Part shown: positions 1 to 9,244 of the stretch, piece after piece
Layout: each line of letters starts with the position of its first letter
How positions within the stretch are numbered: the first letter of the stretch is position 1
From: Duganella guangzhouensis
GTDB taxonomy: Bacteria; Pseudomonadota; Gammaproteobacteria; Burkholderiales; Burkholderiaceae_D
Reading direction: 5' to 3'
Length of the DNA: 64,000 nt
Assembly (NCBI RefSeq): GCF_009674535.1
Contig: NZ_WKJK01000013.1
Coordinates: forward strand, 1 to 64,000
The notes under the pieces: model-generated
Told to the model about the DNA's origin: nothing
What the model saw: the letters and a program-made list of their open reading frames with translations, nothing else
Databases searched by the model: none
Position numbers and translations under genes: made by a program

Positions 1-435
1 CGCGGGAGCAGGCGCAGGCGGCCGCGCGGCTGGCCCTTGGCGCGGGGCGGATGGTGCGGCTGGCGGCGGGGCCGGCGCGTCATCAAACCACGCGGTCGAT
101 TCGTCATCCAATGCGGCGGATGGCGACTCTGGAGCACGCGCGGGCGCGCTGACAGCAGCGACCGGCGCGGACGCCTGAGCGGCAGCCGCCGGCACCGGCA
201 CATCCGGAGCGGCGCTCACAGCCTCCGGCTGGATAGCAGCGGGTGCGGGTGCAGGTGCAAGCGCGGGCGCGGGCACCACAGGCGCAGCAACCTGCTGCTC
301 CGGCGCCACGACAGCCAGCGCCACCGGCGCGCCATCCATCGCGCCCTCATCCTGCGAGCCCTGTCGCAACTTCCACTGCACACCGACGCCCATCTCCTGC
401 AGGAACAGCGCACTCCGTGCCGACGACTGACTCAT
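1..435 (-). CDS. Uracil-DNA glycosylase-type protein, N-terminal part (runs off the window)
   Basis: Only the first 145 codons are inside the window and the frame stays open to base 1. The protein begins with a short conserved-looking segment (MSQSSARSALFLQEMGVGV) and then a long Ala/Pro-rich linker from about residue 45 to the edge. The start ATG overlaps the rimI stop (ATGA at 435-432), so it is translationally coupled to rimI and tsaB. In Burkholderiales this position usually holds a family 4-type uracil-DNA glycosylase with just such an N-terminus and linker; the catalytic domain itself is not visible, so the product is an inference from context. Confidence 0.6.
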   Translation of the reverse strand, partial: MSQSSARSALFLQEMGVGVQWKLRQGSQDEGAMDGAPVALAVVAPEQQVAAPVVPAPALAPAPAPAAIQPEAVSAAPDVPVPAAAAQASAPVAAVSAPARAPESPSAALDDESTAWFDDAPAPPPAAPSAPRQGPAARPPAPAPA

Positions 436-905
436 ACCTTAAACCGCATCACAATCGCGTCCTCGCGTTGCTGGTTGGCCGCCGGGTAATAACCCTTGCG
501 ACGGCCGATTTGTTTAAATCCATAACGCTCATAAATCTGCAGCGCCCGCGTATTCGAAGGCCGCACCTCCAGCAACATCGACTCCATGCCCAGCCCGCGC
601 GCGCAGGCCACCGACTGATTCAGCAGAAAACGGCCCAAGCCCTGTCCCTGCTTCTCAGCCGACACCGCCACATTCAGCAAATGCGCCTCATCCACGATCG
701 CCATCAGCAGGAAATACCCCAGCAAATAGCCATCGCGATCACGCAACACCCACGCCTCATACTGCGAGTTGAGCGAATCGACAAAATTCGCCATGCTCCA
801 CGGATGCGGATACACGCTCTCCTCCAGCGCCAGCACCTCTTCCAGGTCCGATGCCTGCATTGGCTCATACTGCAGACGCGCCAGATCCCACAGCTGCGCC
901 GTCAT
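432..905 (-). CDS. rimI: Ribosomal protein S18 alanine N-acetyltransferase (GNAT family)
   Basis: 157 aa, the normal RimI length. It transfers acetyl from acetyl-CoA to the N-terminal alanine of ribosomal protein S18 in the cytosol. The acetyl-CoA loop is seen as QGQGLG at residues 86-91, followed by LLEVRPSN (about 111-118) with the conserved Glu, and the C-terminal IYERYGF signature (124-130). The start overlaps the tsaB stop as ATGA, and its own stop overlaps the next gene in the same way, giving a three-gene coupled operon. The tsaB-rimI pairing is common in proteobacteria and supports the name over other GNAT enzymes. Confidence 0.93.
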   Translation of the reverse strand: MTAQLWDLARLQYEPMQASDLEEVLALEESVYPHPWSMANFVDSLNSQYEAWVLRDRDGYLLGYFLLMAIVDEAHLLNVAVSAEKQGQGLGRFLLNQSVACARGLGMESMLLEVRPSNTRALQIYERYGFKQIGRRKGYYPAANQQREDAIVMRFKV

Positions 906-1594
906 GCGCCACCTTCCTTGGTGGCCACCATCTCACGGCGTTCCGCCTGCGTGTAAGCCACCTTATTGCGCAGATACAGCGGCTGCGCCTCCGCCGCCGT
1001 CACCGTGCGGCCGGCCGCGAACGCCGTCGCCGCCAGTTGCGCGATCTGCGCCGCATGCGGCATCACCTCGGCAAAACCGCCGGCCGGGAAGGCATCAGCA
1101 TAGGCCGACAAACCATTGCCACACACCACCGGCGCGCCCTGCGGCCGCACCTCGGACGGCGCCGACAACACCGGCGGCAACACCGCCACCGGCTCACCGT
1201 TCTCAAAGCGATACTGCGCCCAGTACACCTCACCCATGCGCGCATCCAGCACCACCAGCACCTCATCGGCGCCATGCTGCTGATGGCAGGCCAGCGCCAT
1301 CGCATCCAGCGTCACCACCGGCACCGCCGGCAACTTGCCGCCGAACGCCAGCCCTTGCGCCACCCCGCAAGCGGTGCGCACACCGGTAAACGACCCAGGA
1401 CCGGCGCCATAGGCCACCGCATCGCAATCCTGCAACGCAATGCCGGCCTCGGTCAGCAATTCCTGAATCATGGGCAACACGGCCTGGGAATGGGTACGGA
1501 CGCCGCTGGAGACGCGGCTGATGACGGCATCGCCCCGCAGCAAAGCGCAGGAGGCGGTTTCGGACGAAGTTTCAATGGCAAGAATGATAGGCAT
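902..1594 (-). CDS. tsaB: tRNA N6-threonylcarbamoyladenosine biosynthesis protein TsaB
   Basis: 230 aa from the ATG at 1594, which starts MPIILAIETSSETASCALL, the hallmark of the ASKHA-fold TsaB/TsaD family. TsaB is the non-catalytic partner that dimerises with TsaD in making t6A37 on ANN-decoding tRNAs. Further family features are the YGAGPGSFTGVR stretch near residue 65 and the C-terminal LYLRNKVAYT. The reading frame is open upstream to 2080, but that part lies antisense to the thioredoxin gene and is not family-like, so the ATG at 1594 is chosen. It heads the tsaB-rimI-glycosylase operon. Confidence 0.94.
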   Translation of the reverse strand: MPIILAIETSSETASCALLRGDAVISRVSSGVRTHSQAVLPMIQELLTEAGIALQDCDAVAYGAGPGSFTGVRTACGVAQGLAFGGKLPAVPVVTLDAMALACHQQHGADEVLVVLDARMGEVYWAQYRFENGEPVAVLPPVLSAPSEVRPQGAPVVCGNGLSAYADAFPAGGFAEVMPHAAQIAQLAATAFAAGRTVTAAEAQPLYLRNKVAYTQAERREMVATKEGGA

Positions 1595-1678
1595 GCCGTA
1601 TTTTAACCCGGCGCGCAGGCGGGCGCGAAGATGTAGAATACGCGTTTTGGCGCTGAGCGCGCCGCCAGCCCGACCATC

Positions 1679-2104
1679 ATGCACAGCCTGACCCTGAATT
1701 CCGAAAACCGCGAAGAAGTGACCGCCGCCCTGGCCGGCGAGCGCTGGATCGTAGCCTGCCTGTGTGCCGCCTGGTGCGGCACCTGCGCCAGCTACCGCGC
1801 CACGTTTGAAGAACTGGCGGCGCGCCACCCGGACAAATTCTTCGTCTGGATCGACATCGAAGACCACGCCGACGTGGTGGGCGACCTGGATGTCGAAAAC
1901 TTCCCCACCCTGCTGATCCAGCACCACGACCTGGTCGCCTTCTTCGGCACCATGCTGCCGGATGCCGGCATCGCCCACCGCCTGGTGCAATCGACCGCCG
2001 CCCAGAGCGACGAAGAGCTGCAGGAACTCATCATCAACAACCAGGAGCGCGCCGACTGGCAGCGCCACTGCAACCTGCACACCCTGCTGCGCGACGCTTT
2101 GTAA
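1679..2104 (+). CDS. Thioredoxin-family protein
   Basis: 141 aa, single-domain thioredoxin fold. The redox motif is AAWCGTC with Cys33 and Cys36 (WCGTC in place of the classical WCGPC), followed by a FPTLL stretch that should carry the cis-proline near residue 78. No signal peptide, so a cytosolic thiol-disulfide role is likely. It is divergent from tsaB and converges on the oxidase gene; its TAA stop lies inside a large perfect palindrome. The replaced proline suggests a redox potential unlike TrxA; the specific substrate cannot be told. Confidence 0.85.
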   Translation: MHSLTLNSENREEVTAALAGERWIVACLCAAWCGTCASYRATFEELAARHPDKFFVWIDIEDHADVVGDLDVENFPTLLIQHHDLVAFFGTMLPDAGIAHRLVQSTAAQSDEELQELIINNQERADWQRHCNLHTLLRDAL

Positions 2105-2199
2105 CCGGGGTCAATCCTCCCAAAGCTACACGGGCTCTACCGTAGCGGAACGCTACGGTAGAGCCCGTGTAGCTTTGGGAGGATTGACCCCGGTTACAA
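2099..2199. repeat. 101-bp perfect palindrome containing both convergent stop codons
   Basis: Two 49-bp arms (2099-2147 and 2151-2199) are exact reverse complements around the 3-base centre GAA at 2148-2150. The left arm begins TTGTAACCGGGGTCAATCC and holds the TAA of the thioredoxin gene at 2102-2104; the right arm holds the TAA of the oxidase gene at 2194-2196. Transcripts from either side would form the same 49-bp hairpin, so a bidirectional terminator or RNase III target is plausible. There is no T-tract next to it. No second copy was seen in the window. Confidence 0.95.
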
Positions 2200-4467
2200 C
2201 GTCAGGGGCAGGCTGCGCAGGCGTTTGCCGGTCAGCTTGAAGACGGCGTTGGCGACGGCTGGGGCGATCGGCGGTGTCGCCGGTTCGCCCATGCCTTCGG
2301 GATGCGCGGCGCTCGGCAGGATGATGGTGTCGACTTGCGGCGCCTGGTTCAGGCGCACCACCGGGTAGTCGTGGAAGTTGCTCTGCTCGACTTTGCCGCC
2401 TTTGATGGTGGCGGCACCAAACAAGGCGGCCGATAAGCCGAAGATGACGCCGGATTCGGCCTGCTGGGCGATGGTGTTGGGGTTGACCGCCAGCCCGCAA
2501 TCGACCGCGCACACCACGCGGTGCACGCGAATTTCAGTGCCTTCCACCGACACCTCCGCCACCTGCGCCACTATCGTGCCGAACGATTGGTGCAAGGCCA
2601 CGCCATGCGCCCGCCCCTCGGGCGGCGTGCCGGCTTTGGCCACGGCGGCATCCAGTACCGCGACATGACGCGGATGCTGCCGTAGCAGCTCGCGCCGGAA
2701 CATCACGCTGTCCTTGCCCGCCGCATGCGCCAGTTCGTCAATGAAGCTCTCTTTGAAGAACGCGTTGTGCGAGTGTCCCACCGAGCGCCAATACCCCAGC
2801 GGCACCGCGCTGTCCACGATCACGTGGCGGATGCGCTGGTTGGCGAAGTGGTACTGCATGTCGAATTCGCCCTCGGCGGTGGTCTTGTCCGGCCCTCCCG
2901 CCGGCAGGCCGAGGTTACGCTGGAAGAATTGGTGCGAGATCGAGCCGCTGGCCGATTTGTTATCGTAGCCCAGCACATTGCCCGCCGCGTCCAGCGTGGC
3001 GCGGAAGCGCGCCAGCGCCGCCGGGCGATACACGTCGTGCGTTGTGTCGTCCTCGCGCGACCAGATCATCTGCACCGGGTAGCCGTCAGCCTGTTTGGCG
3101 ATCGCCACCGCCTGCGCCACCATGTCCACATCCAGCCGTCGGCCAAAGCCGCCGCCCAGCATGGTCACATGCAGCTCAACGTCACGCGCCGACACGCCAC
3201 CAACCTTGGCCGCCACATCCACCGCAAAGCCGGGCGACTGCGTCGGCGCCCACACGCGCACCTTGCCGTCCTTGACCTGGGCGGTGCAGTTAACCGGCTC
3301 CATCGCCGCATGCGCCAGATAGGGCGCGCGGTATTCGGCCTTCAGCGTGCGCGCCACGCCGGCGGCTTTGCCTTCCACCGCGTCCATGTCGCCGGCTTTG
3401 TAGTAGGCGTAGCCGTCTTCCGTATCCAGCTTGGCGGCGAAGTCGGCGTAGATGGCGTCGCTCGACAGGCCAGCCAGCGGACCGTCGTTCCATTGAATCT
3501 CCAGCGCTAGCGCGGCCTGCTTGGCCTGCCAGTAGCTTTTGGCGATGACCGCCACGCCAGCACCAGCGCCGGTGCGCTCAGGCAGCGCAGAAGAAAAGTC
3601 GACCACTTTCAGCACGCCCGGCATCTTCAGCGCCACATCGCTCTTCACGCTGGCCACCGTACCGCCGATCACCGGCGACATCCGCACCGCCGCATACAGC
3701 ACACCCGGCGGCCGCGCGTCGATGCCGAAGATGGCGCGCCCGTTCACCTTGGACGGCGTGTCGCGCCGCGCCTGCGGCTTGCCGATCAATTTGAATTCCT
3801 GCGGCGACTTGAGACGCACCTCGCCCGGCGCCGCCGTCACCGCCTTTTCGGCCAGCGCGCCATAGGCCAGCTTGCGGCCATCCGCATGCAGCACATAACC
3901 ATCCTCGGTACGGCAATCGGCTACCTGCGCTTTCCACTCCGCCGCCGCAGCGGCGACCAGCATGGCGCGCGCGGTGGCGCCGGCTTCGCGCATCGGCTCC
4001 CACGCGTCCTTGACGCTGGACGAACCGCCGGTGATGATCAGCCCCAGCTCGCGCGCGGCCTTGCCCACCACCCAGCTGACCGCCGTCTTCAGGCGGCCGG
4101 TATCGTCCGGATGAAACGGCAGGCCATCCTTCAGCATGGCCACATTGCCGAAGATTTTATCGATCGGCGCCTGCACGATCTGCACCGACGACAGCGGCAC
4201 ATCCAGCTCCTCGGCCACCAGCATCGGCAAGGCGGTGTACACGCCCTGCCCCATTTCGCTGCGCGGCATGGCGACACTGACCGTGCCGTCCTTGGCGATC
4301 CCCACCCAGCCATTGAGCGCGACCGCGTCGCCGCTCAGCGGCAGCGGATGACTGCCATTCAAACGCTGGCGCGGCGGCAGCAGCCCCCAGCCCACCACCA
4401 GCGCGCCCGTCGCCGCCACGCCGCCGAGGATGAATCGGCGGCGCGATTTGTTTTTCACTGCCTGCAT
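2194..4467 (-). CDS. Molybdopterin-binding subunit of a xanthine-dehydrogenase-family oxidoreductase (isoquinoline 1-oxidoreductase beta type)
   Basis: 757 aa. The N-terminus has a twin-arginine signal (NKSRRRFILGG) and one hydrophobic segment, implying export to the periplasm. MoCo-binding stretches typical of the IorB/aldehyde oxidase family are visible: EMGQGVYTALPMLVAEEL, GGGFGRRLDVDMVAQAVAI and near the end GMGEPATPPIAPAVANAVF. Such enzymes hydroxylate N-heterocycles or oxidise aldehydes together with a small 2Fe-2S subunit, but none is encoded beside it. The ATG at 4467 is preferred over the GTG one codon upstream because GGAG is then 6 nt away. The stop is in the palindrome at 2099-2199. 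Confidence 0.88.
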   Translation of the reverse strand: MQAVKNKSRRRFILGGVAATGALVVGWGLLPPRQRLNGSHPLPLSGDAVALNGWVGIAKDGTVSVAMPRSEMGQGVYTALPMLVAEELDVPLSSVQIVQAPIDKIFGNVAMLKDGLPFHPDDTGRLKTAVSWVVGKAARELGLIITGGSSSVKDAWEPMREAGATARAMLVAAAAAEWKAQVADCRTEDGYVLHADGRKLAYGALAEKAVTAAPGEVRLKSPQEFKLIGKPQARRDTPSKVNGRAIFGIDARPPGVLYAAVRMSPVIGGTVASVKSDVALKMPGVLKVVDFSSALPERTGAGAGVAVIAKSYWQAKQAALALEIQWNDGPLAGLSSDAIYADFAAKLDTEDGYAYYKAGDMDAVEGKAAGVARTLKAEYRAPYLAHAAMEPVNCTAQVKDGKVRVWAPTQSPGFAVDVAAKVGGVSARDVELHVTMLGGGFGRRLDVDMVAQAVAIAKQADGYPVQMIWSREDDTTHDVYRPAALARFRATLDAAGNVLGYDNKSASGSISHQFFQRNLGLPAGGPDKTTAEGEFDMQYHFANQRIRHVIVDSAVPLGYWRSVGHSHNAFFKESFIDELAHAAGKDSVMFRRELLRQHPRHVAVLDAAVAKAGTPPEGRAHGVALHQSFGTIVAQVAEVSVEGTEIRVHRVVCAVDCGLAVNPNTIAQQAESGVIFGLSAALFGAATIKGGKVEQSNFHDYPVVRLNQAPQVDTIILPSAAHPEGMGEPATPPIAPAVANAVFKLTGKRLRSLPLTL

Positions 4468-4485
4468 CACAGTCTCCGGTATTTT

Positions 4486-7400
4486 TTATTTTTGCCAGCG
4501 AGCGAGCATATCATCCGACGACAGCGGACGGCTATACAGATAACCCTGCGCCAGGTTACAACCGTGGCGCAGCAGGAAGGCGGCCTGCTCGTCGGTCTCC
4601 ACGCCTTCCGCGATCACCGACAGGTTCATGCTCTTGCCCAGCTGGATAATCGCAATCGCGATCGCCTCGTCATTGACGTCGGTCGAGATGTCCTTGATGA
4701 AGGAGCGGTCAATCTTCAGCGTCTGCACCGGCAACTGCTTCAGGTAGGCCAGCGACGAATAGCCGGTGCCGAAATCGTCAATCGCCAGCGCCACGCCAAT
4801 CGAGTGCAGGTCGTTGATGAAGACCATGGCGTCGCCGGTATTCATAATCACCGACTCGGTCACCTCCAGCTGCAGACGCTGCGGCTCAAGACCGGTGTCG
4901 CTGAGGATGTCGGCCACCATGTTGACGATGGAGCCACGCTCAAACTGTTTGGCCGACAGATTGACCGCGATCTTCGGCACATGCAGGCCGGCCTGCTGCC
5001 AGCGCACCATCTGGCGGCAGGCTTCGTGCAGCACCCACTTGCCCAATTGGTTGATGAAGCCCGTGTCCTCGGCCAGTGGAATGAAACGAATCGGCGGAAT
5101 CAGTCCCAGTTCCGGATGATTCCAGCGCACCAGCGCCTCAACGCCGATCAAGCGGCCGGTATCAATTTCCACCTGCGGCTGATAGTTCAGGAAGATCTCG
5201 TCCTTCTCGATCGAGCGGCGCAGGAAGGTCTCCAGGCGCAAGCGCTCGACGCCCTCGCCGGTCATTGACGGCGCATAGAAGCTGAAGCCATTGCGGCCGC
5301 GCGCCTTGGCCTGGTACATGGCCACGTCGGCGTTACGGATCAGCATATTCAGATCGGCCGCGTCGTCCGGGAACAGCGAGATGCCGACGCTGCACGTCAC
5401 AAACAGCTCGTGCCCCGCCACCATGAACGGCTGCTCAAACATCTGCACCAGCTTTTCGGCCACCAGGCTGGCGCCGTACTGGTTGTCGATATTCTCCAGC
5501 AGGACGATGAACTCATCGCCACCCAGACGCGCCAGCGTATCGCCCTCGCGCAGGCGGTCCTGCAGCGCCTTGGCCACTTGCTTGAGCAGCTCATCGCCGA
5601 TGTGGTGACCCAGCGTGTCATTGACGTTCTTGAAGCGATCCAGGTCGATGAACAGCAGCGCCAGTTGTTCGCCATCGCGCGAGGCGCGCTGCAGCGCGTG
5701 CTGCAAGCGATCGTTGAACAGCAGGCGATTCGGCAGCGCGGTCAGCGGATCGTGGTGGGCCAGGTGGTCCAGCTTTTCCTGCGACTCCTTGGCCTTGGTG
5801 ATGTCACTGAACACACCGACGTAATGCGTGGTCTGGCCGCGCGTGTCGCGCACCGCACTGACGGTCAGGAATTCCAGATACAGCTCGCCATTCTTGCGTT
5901 GGCACCACAACTCACCGCGCCAGTAGCCGGTGTCCAGCTGCTCTTGCCACATCTGGTCGTAGAAGCTTTGTTCGTGGCGATAGGAGCGCGTCAGCGTGTA
6001 GTCCTTGCCCAGCGCGTCTTCCTCGTTGTAGCCGGTGATCAGCGAGAACGCCGGATTGACAGCGACAATCGTGCCCTTCGCGTCCAGCACCACCACGCCA
6101 TCGGCAATGTGCTCGATCACGGTGGCCGACAGCCGCAACTCTTCTTCCGCCCCTTTGCGCTCGGTGATGTCGGCAAACACCCAGATGCTGCCCTCGTTGG
6201 CGCGGTTGTGGTCCAGCGCATAGCCGCTGACCAGGCACCAGAACACGCTGCCGTCCTTGCGGCGGTACTGGCGTTCTTCGCTGAAGTAATCGCCGTGCGA
6301 CAGCAGCGGGTACTGGCGCGCGCCCGACGATTCGAAGTCGAAGGCGTCCAGGAACATGATGGCGGTGGAGGCACCGGTCATCGCGCTCGGCTCGTAGCCG
6401 AACAGCTCCTCGCAGCGGCGGTTGACCGAGACGATGTGACGGTTACGCACGAACATCACGCCGAACATCACGTTGTCCAGAATCGCGCTTTGCTCGGCCA
6501 GCAGCGCTTCGATGCGCATCTCATTGTGCTTGCGCTGGCTGATGTCGGAGATGATGCCGTCCACCCAGGGCGAGTTGCTGTCGCCATCGGATGCCTGCGG
6601 CTGGCCGTTTTCCTGCACCCAGCGCTCGGCGCCGGAGGCGTCCTGAATGCGGTATTCGATTGCGTAGGGTTGGCCGTCGCGGATCGCCTGGCCGATCACG
6701 CGGCGCTGCTTCTTGCGGTCTTCCGGCGCGATCAGATTGCTCCACGCATGGGTGGTGCTGCGCATGAACTGCGACGCCGAGTAGCCGGAAATGTCCTCAA
6801 TGGCATCCGACACAAAGTCGATCGGTCCGTCGGGACGGAAGCGGAACACCGCGCCCGGCACCTGCGTGACGATAGTGCGGAAGCGTTCCTCGCGCTGGCC
6901 GATGTCTTCGAACAGGCGCTTGATCGCGACCCGCATCTGCTCCAGCTGCTGCGCCAGCCGGCCCAGCTCATCGCTGCCGCTCAGTTCCAGCCGGGTTTCA
7001 AAGTCGCCATGCGACAGGCGGTCGGAGAAGCGCATCAGCTTGCGCAGCGGCTTGATCAGGCGCGCATTCAGGAACAGCACGATCAGCAGCAGCGACACCG
7101 TCAGCTGCGCCGCCAGCACGAACACATAGGACAGCTGCTTCTCGCGCAACTCCTGCTGGCTGCGCGCATCGTCCATTTCGACCATGATCTTGCCGATGCG
7201 CTCGCCGCGCACCAGAATCTCGCGTTCGGCACGATAAACGTTACCACTGGCCACGCGCGGCGAACGCACGTGCATGAACTGGGTATCGGCCTGGCCCACC
7301 ACCTGCACTTGCAGCACCGAGCGGTCGCGCATCACCGATTCGACCAGCGAATGGGCCGATTCGGCATTCATGTTCCACAGCGATTCCTGCATGCCCAGCG

Positions 7401-7608
7401 CCAGGATGTCCGCGTTGCGCTGCAACGATTCGTTCAGTGCCACGCGCGCCGACTGCTGCTCGTGCACGCCGATCAGCAGATAGCTGCCGATGATGGCCGG
7501 AATCACCAGACCGCCGAATACCACCAGCAGCAGCGCCCCGTAGATGGACAGTCCGTAGAGCGCGCTGAGGCGGGCGCGCATTTTCTGATAAATCGTCGTG
7601 CTACTCAT
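4486..7608 (-). CDS. Membrane sensor with HAMP, three PAS domains and a GGDEF-EAL pair (c-di-GMP turnover)
   Basis: About 1040 aa. Two membrane segments (near residues 25-50 and 165-185) flank a periplasmic domain; a HAMP linker follows, then three PAS/PAC modules (roughly 250-370, 375-490, 495-620). The GGDEF domain keeps RLGGDEFIVLLE with an RxxD inhibitory site (REGD) five residues before GGDEF. The EAL domain keeps GVEALVRWNHPE, and later NLSAKQF and DDFGTGYSSL. Both cyclase and phosphodiesterase sites therefore look intact. The ATG at 7608 is chosen over a GTG three codons upstream; neither has a strong ribosome-binding site. The gene lies 18 bp upstream of the oxidase gene. Confidence 0.92.
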   Translation of the reverse strand: MSSTTIYQKMRARLSALYGLSIYGALLLVVFGGLVIPAIIGSYLLIGVHEQQSARVALNESLQRNADILALGMQESLWNMNAESAHSLVESVMRDRSVLQVQVVGQADTQFMHVRSPRVASGNVYRAEREILVRGERIGKIMVEMDDARSQQELREKQLSYVFVLAAQLTVSLLLIVLFLNARLIKPLRKLMRFSDRLSHGDFETRLELSGSDELGRLAQQLEQMRVAIKRLFEDIGQREERFRTIVTQVPGAVFRFRPDGPIDFVSDAIEDISGYSASQFMRSTTHAWSNLIAPEDRKKQRRVIGQAIRDGQPYAIEYRIQDASGAERWVQENGQPQASDGDSNSPWVDGIISDISQRKHNEMRIEALLAEQSAILDNVMFGVMFVRNRHIVSVNRRCEELFGYEPSAMTGASTAIMFLDAFDFESSGARQYPLLSHGDYFSEERQYRRKDGSVFWCLVSGYALDHNRANEGSIWVFADITERKGAEEELRLSATVIEHIADGVVVLDAKGTIVAVNPAFSLITGYNEEDALGKDYTLTRSYRHEQSFYDQMWQEQLDTGYWRGELWCQRKNGELYLEFLTVSAVRDTRGQTTHYVGVFSDITKAKESQEKLDHLAHHDPLTALPNRLLFNDRLQHALQRASRDGEQLALLFIDLDRFKNVNDTLGHHIGDELLKQVAKALQDRLREGDTLARLGGDEFIVLLENIDNQYGASLVAEKLVQMFEQPFMVAGHELFVTCSVGISLFPDDAADLNMLIRNADVAMYQAKARGRNGFSFYAPSMTGEGVERLRLETFLRRSIEKDEIFLNYQPQVEIDTGRLIGVEALVRWNHPELGLIPPIRFIPLAEDTGFINQLGKWVLHEACRQMVRWQQAGLHVPKIAVNLSAKQFERGSIVNMVADILSDTGLEPQRLQLEVTESVIMNTGDAMVFINDLHSIGVALAIDDFGTGYSSLAYLKQLPVQTLKIDRSFIKDISTDVNDEAIAIAIIQLGKSMNLSVIAEGVETDEQAAFLLRHGCNLAQGYLYSRPLSSDDMLARWQK

Positions 7609-7761
7609 GCACGGCACTGTCGTTGAAAAGTTGGCATCATCGGTCTGAAATTGTTACTTGATGGAATTATGCACGTAAAAATGTCGAAAAAGTCAGAGGC
7701 AAGCAAAAAACCTGCCGCCGCGCTATGATCGCGACTCTTTTCCCACACATAGGAATTCGCC

Positions 7762-8271
7762 ATGACCACTTTTTCGATGTACTCCGCCTCTATTCCTGTG
7801 TTTAAACAGATCCTGAACAGTCTGCACGCCATCCTGGAAAAGGCCGAAGTGCATGCGGCCGAGAAGAAGATAGACCCGGCCGCGCTGCTGCAGTTCCGTC
7901 TGTTCCCGGACATGCTGCCGTTCACGCGCCAGATCCAGATCGCCTGCGACTTCGCCAAAGGCGCCGCAGCGCGTCTGGGCGGCCAGGAAGTACCGTCGTA
8001 TGAAGACAAGGAAGCCAGCTTTGCCGACCTGAAAGCACGCATCGTCAAGACCCTAGCCTACATCGACAGCGTACCGCAGGCGCAGATCGAGGGTAGCGAA
8101 GGCCGCGCCATCACCACCGGCAGCGGCGAGAAAACCAAGCACTTCGTGGGCCAGACCTATCTGTTCCATTATGCGCTGCCGCACTTCTACTTCCACGCCA
8201 CCACCGCTTACGACATCCTGCGCCACAACGGCCTGGAAGTCGGCAAGAAAGACTTTATCGGGTCGTATTAA
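7762..8271 (+). CDS. DUF1993 family protein
   Basis: 169 aa, mostly helical, no signal peptide. The family hallmarks are the early SMYSASIPVFKQILNSL, the LFPDMLPFTRQIQIACDFAK segment near residues 50-65 and the C-terminal YALPHFYFHATTAYDILRH. DUF1993 proteins resemble the DinB/four-helix fold and have no established function. The ATG follows AGGAATTCGCC at suitable spacing. It converges on the DUF1289 gene with no gap between the stop codons. Confidence 0.88.
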   Translation: MTTFSMYSASIPVFKQILNSLHAILEKAEVHAAEKKIDPAALLQFRLFPDMLPFTRQIQIACDFAKGAAARLGGQEVPSYEDKEASFADLKARIVKTLAYIDSVPQAQIEGSEGRAITTGSGEKTKHFVGQTYLFHYALPHFYFHATTAYDILRHNGLEVGKKDFIGSY

Positions 8272-8460
8272 TCAGGTATTGCGGCGCGGGTAGCCCTGCG
8301 CCAGGATGCGCTGCCAGACCACTTCCTTTTGCTCTGGCGTCATCGATACCCAATGGGCCACTTCGACCACCGTGCGGCCGCAGCCGCGGCACACGTCGTC
8401 GAAGGTGGTCGAACACACCGCCACGCACGGTGTGTCCGGACGGACCGGCAAATCGCTCAT
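8272..8460 (-). CDS. DUF1289 small cysteine-containing protein
   Basis: 62 aa. The pattern is typical for DUF1289: VAVCSTTFDDVCRGCGRT with three cysteines (Cys15, Cys23, Cys26), then EVAHWVSMTPEQKEVVWQRI. Members are thought to bind a metal or Fe-S cluster; function is unknown. The start ATG overlaps the stop of the DUF1415 gene as ATGA (8460-8457), so the two are translated together. Confidence 0.88.
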   Translation of the reverse strand: MSDLPVRPDTPCVAVCSTTFDDVCRGCGRTVVEVAHWVSMTPEQKEVVWQRILAQGYPRRNT

Positions 8461-9014
8461 GGCCGCTCCAGCAGCTTGTCCCAGCCGTCGTGGCCGAGTT
8501 TTTCCATGGTCTCGATATTCTTTTCAAAAATATCCGCCGCCTCGGGGAAAGCTTCCACCGCGCGGTCCAGACTGTCCTCGCGCAGCAGGTGCAGCGTTGG
8601 ATACGGCGAGCGGTTGGTGTAGTTGCCGATATCATTTTGATCAGTATCCGCAAACTGATATTCCGGGTGGAAATTGGCGATCTGCAGGAAGCCATCCAAC
8701 CCCAGGTCTTCCAGCGCGGCATCGGCCACGTCGAGGAATTCGTTGAAATCGAAGAAGTCGGTCAACACGTTCGGATGGATCAGCAGCGTGGTATCGATCT
8801 TTTCCGGATCGGCATCGGCCAGATACTGCAACTCTTCCATCAGCTTTTCCAGCAGCTCTTCCGGCGTTTCCGCCTCGCTGACCACATAGCGGATTTGTTT
8901 TTTGACATGCACCGCCTTGGCAAAGGGGCACAAGTTCAGGCCGATCACGGCCTTTTCCAGCCAATGGACGGTCTGGGCGATCACCGCGTCGCGTTCGATG
9001 GCGGGGCTACTCAT
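8457..9014 (-). CDS. DUF1415 family protein
   Basis: 185 aa. Family features are TVHWLEKAVIGLNLCPFAK near the N-terminus, a LLIHPNVLTDFFDFNEFLD segment and the C-terminal RSPYPTLHLLREDS. Function is unknown; the conserved Cys of GLNLCPFA may be functional. The ATG at 9014 is chosen over one five codons upstream because GAGGAA lies 6-8 nt before it and falls inside the longer reading. It is co-translated with the DUF1289 gene, a pairing seen widely in Burkholderiales. Confidence 0.88.
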   Translation of the reverse strand: MSSPAIERDAVIAQTVHWLEKAVIGLNLCPFAKAVHVKKQIRYVVSEAETPEELLEKLMEELQYLADADPEKIDTTLLIHPNVLTDFFDFNEFLDVADAALEDLGLDGFLQIANFHPEYQFADTDQNDIGNYTNRSPYPTLHLLREDSLDRAVEAFPEAADIFEKNIETMEKLGHDGWDKLLERP

Positions 9015-9244
9015 ATTGCTATTCCTCAATCACTGCTTAATAAAAACAGGATTGTACGCACTCTTTGCGCCATCTCCTATTTCCGTCAATTTGCAGCGAT
9101 CTCACCCTTATTTGACGGGAATTATTACATATAAGAATTAGTCATATGGATGACATATTTCTTGACTCGATCGTCCTACCTTCGTACACTCCACGTTTAA
9201 TTCATAGTCCACGCGATGTTTCTTCTCGCCAACCATGGAAAACT

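Noticed and set aside
5410-7626. Long open frame on the + strand opposite the GGDEF-EAL gene
   Set aside because: Complementary to a gene with clear motifs; no ribosome-binding site, His/Gln/Arg-rich composition typical of antisense frames in GC-rich DNA.
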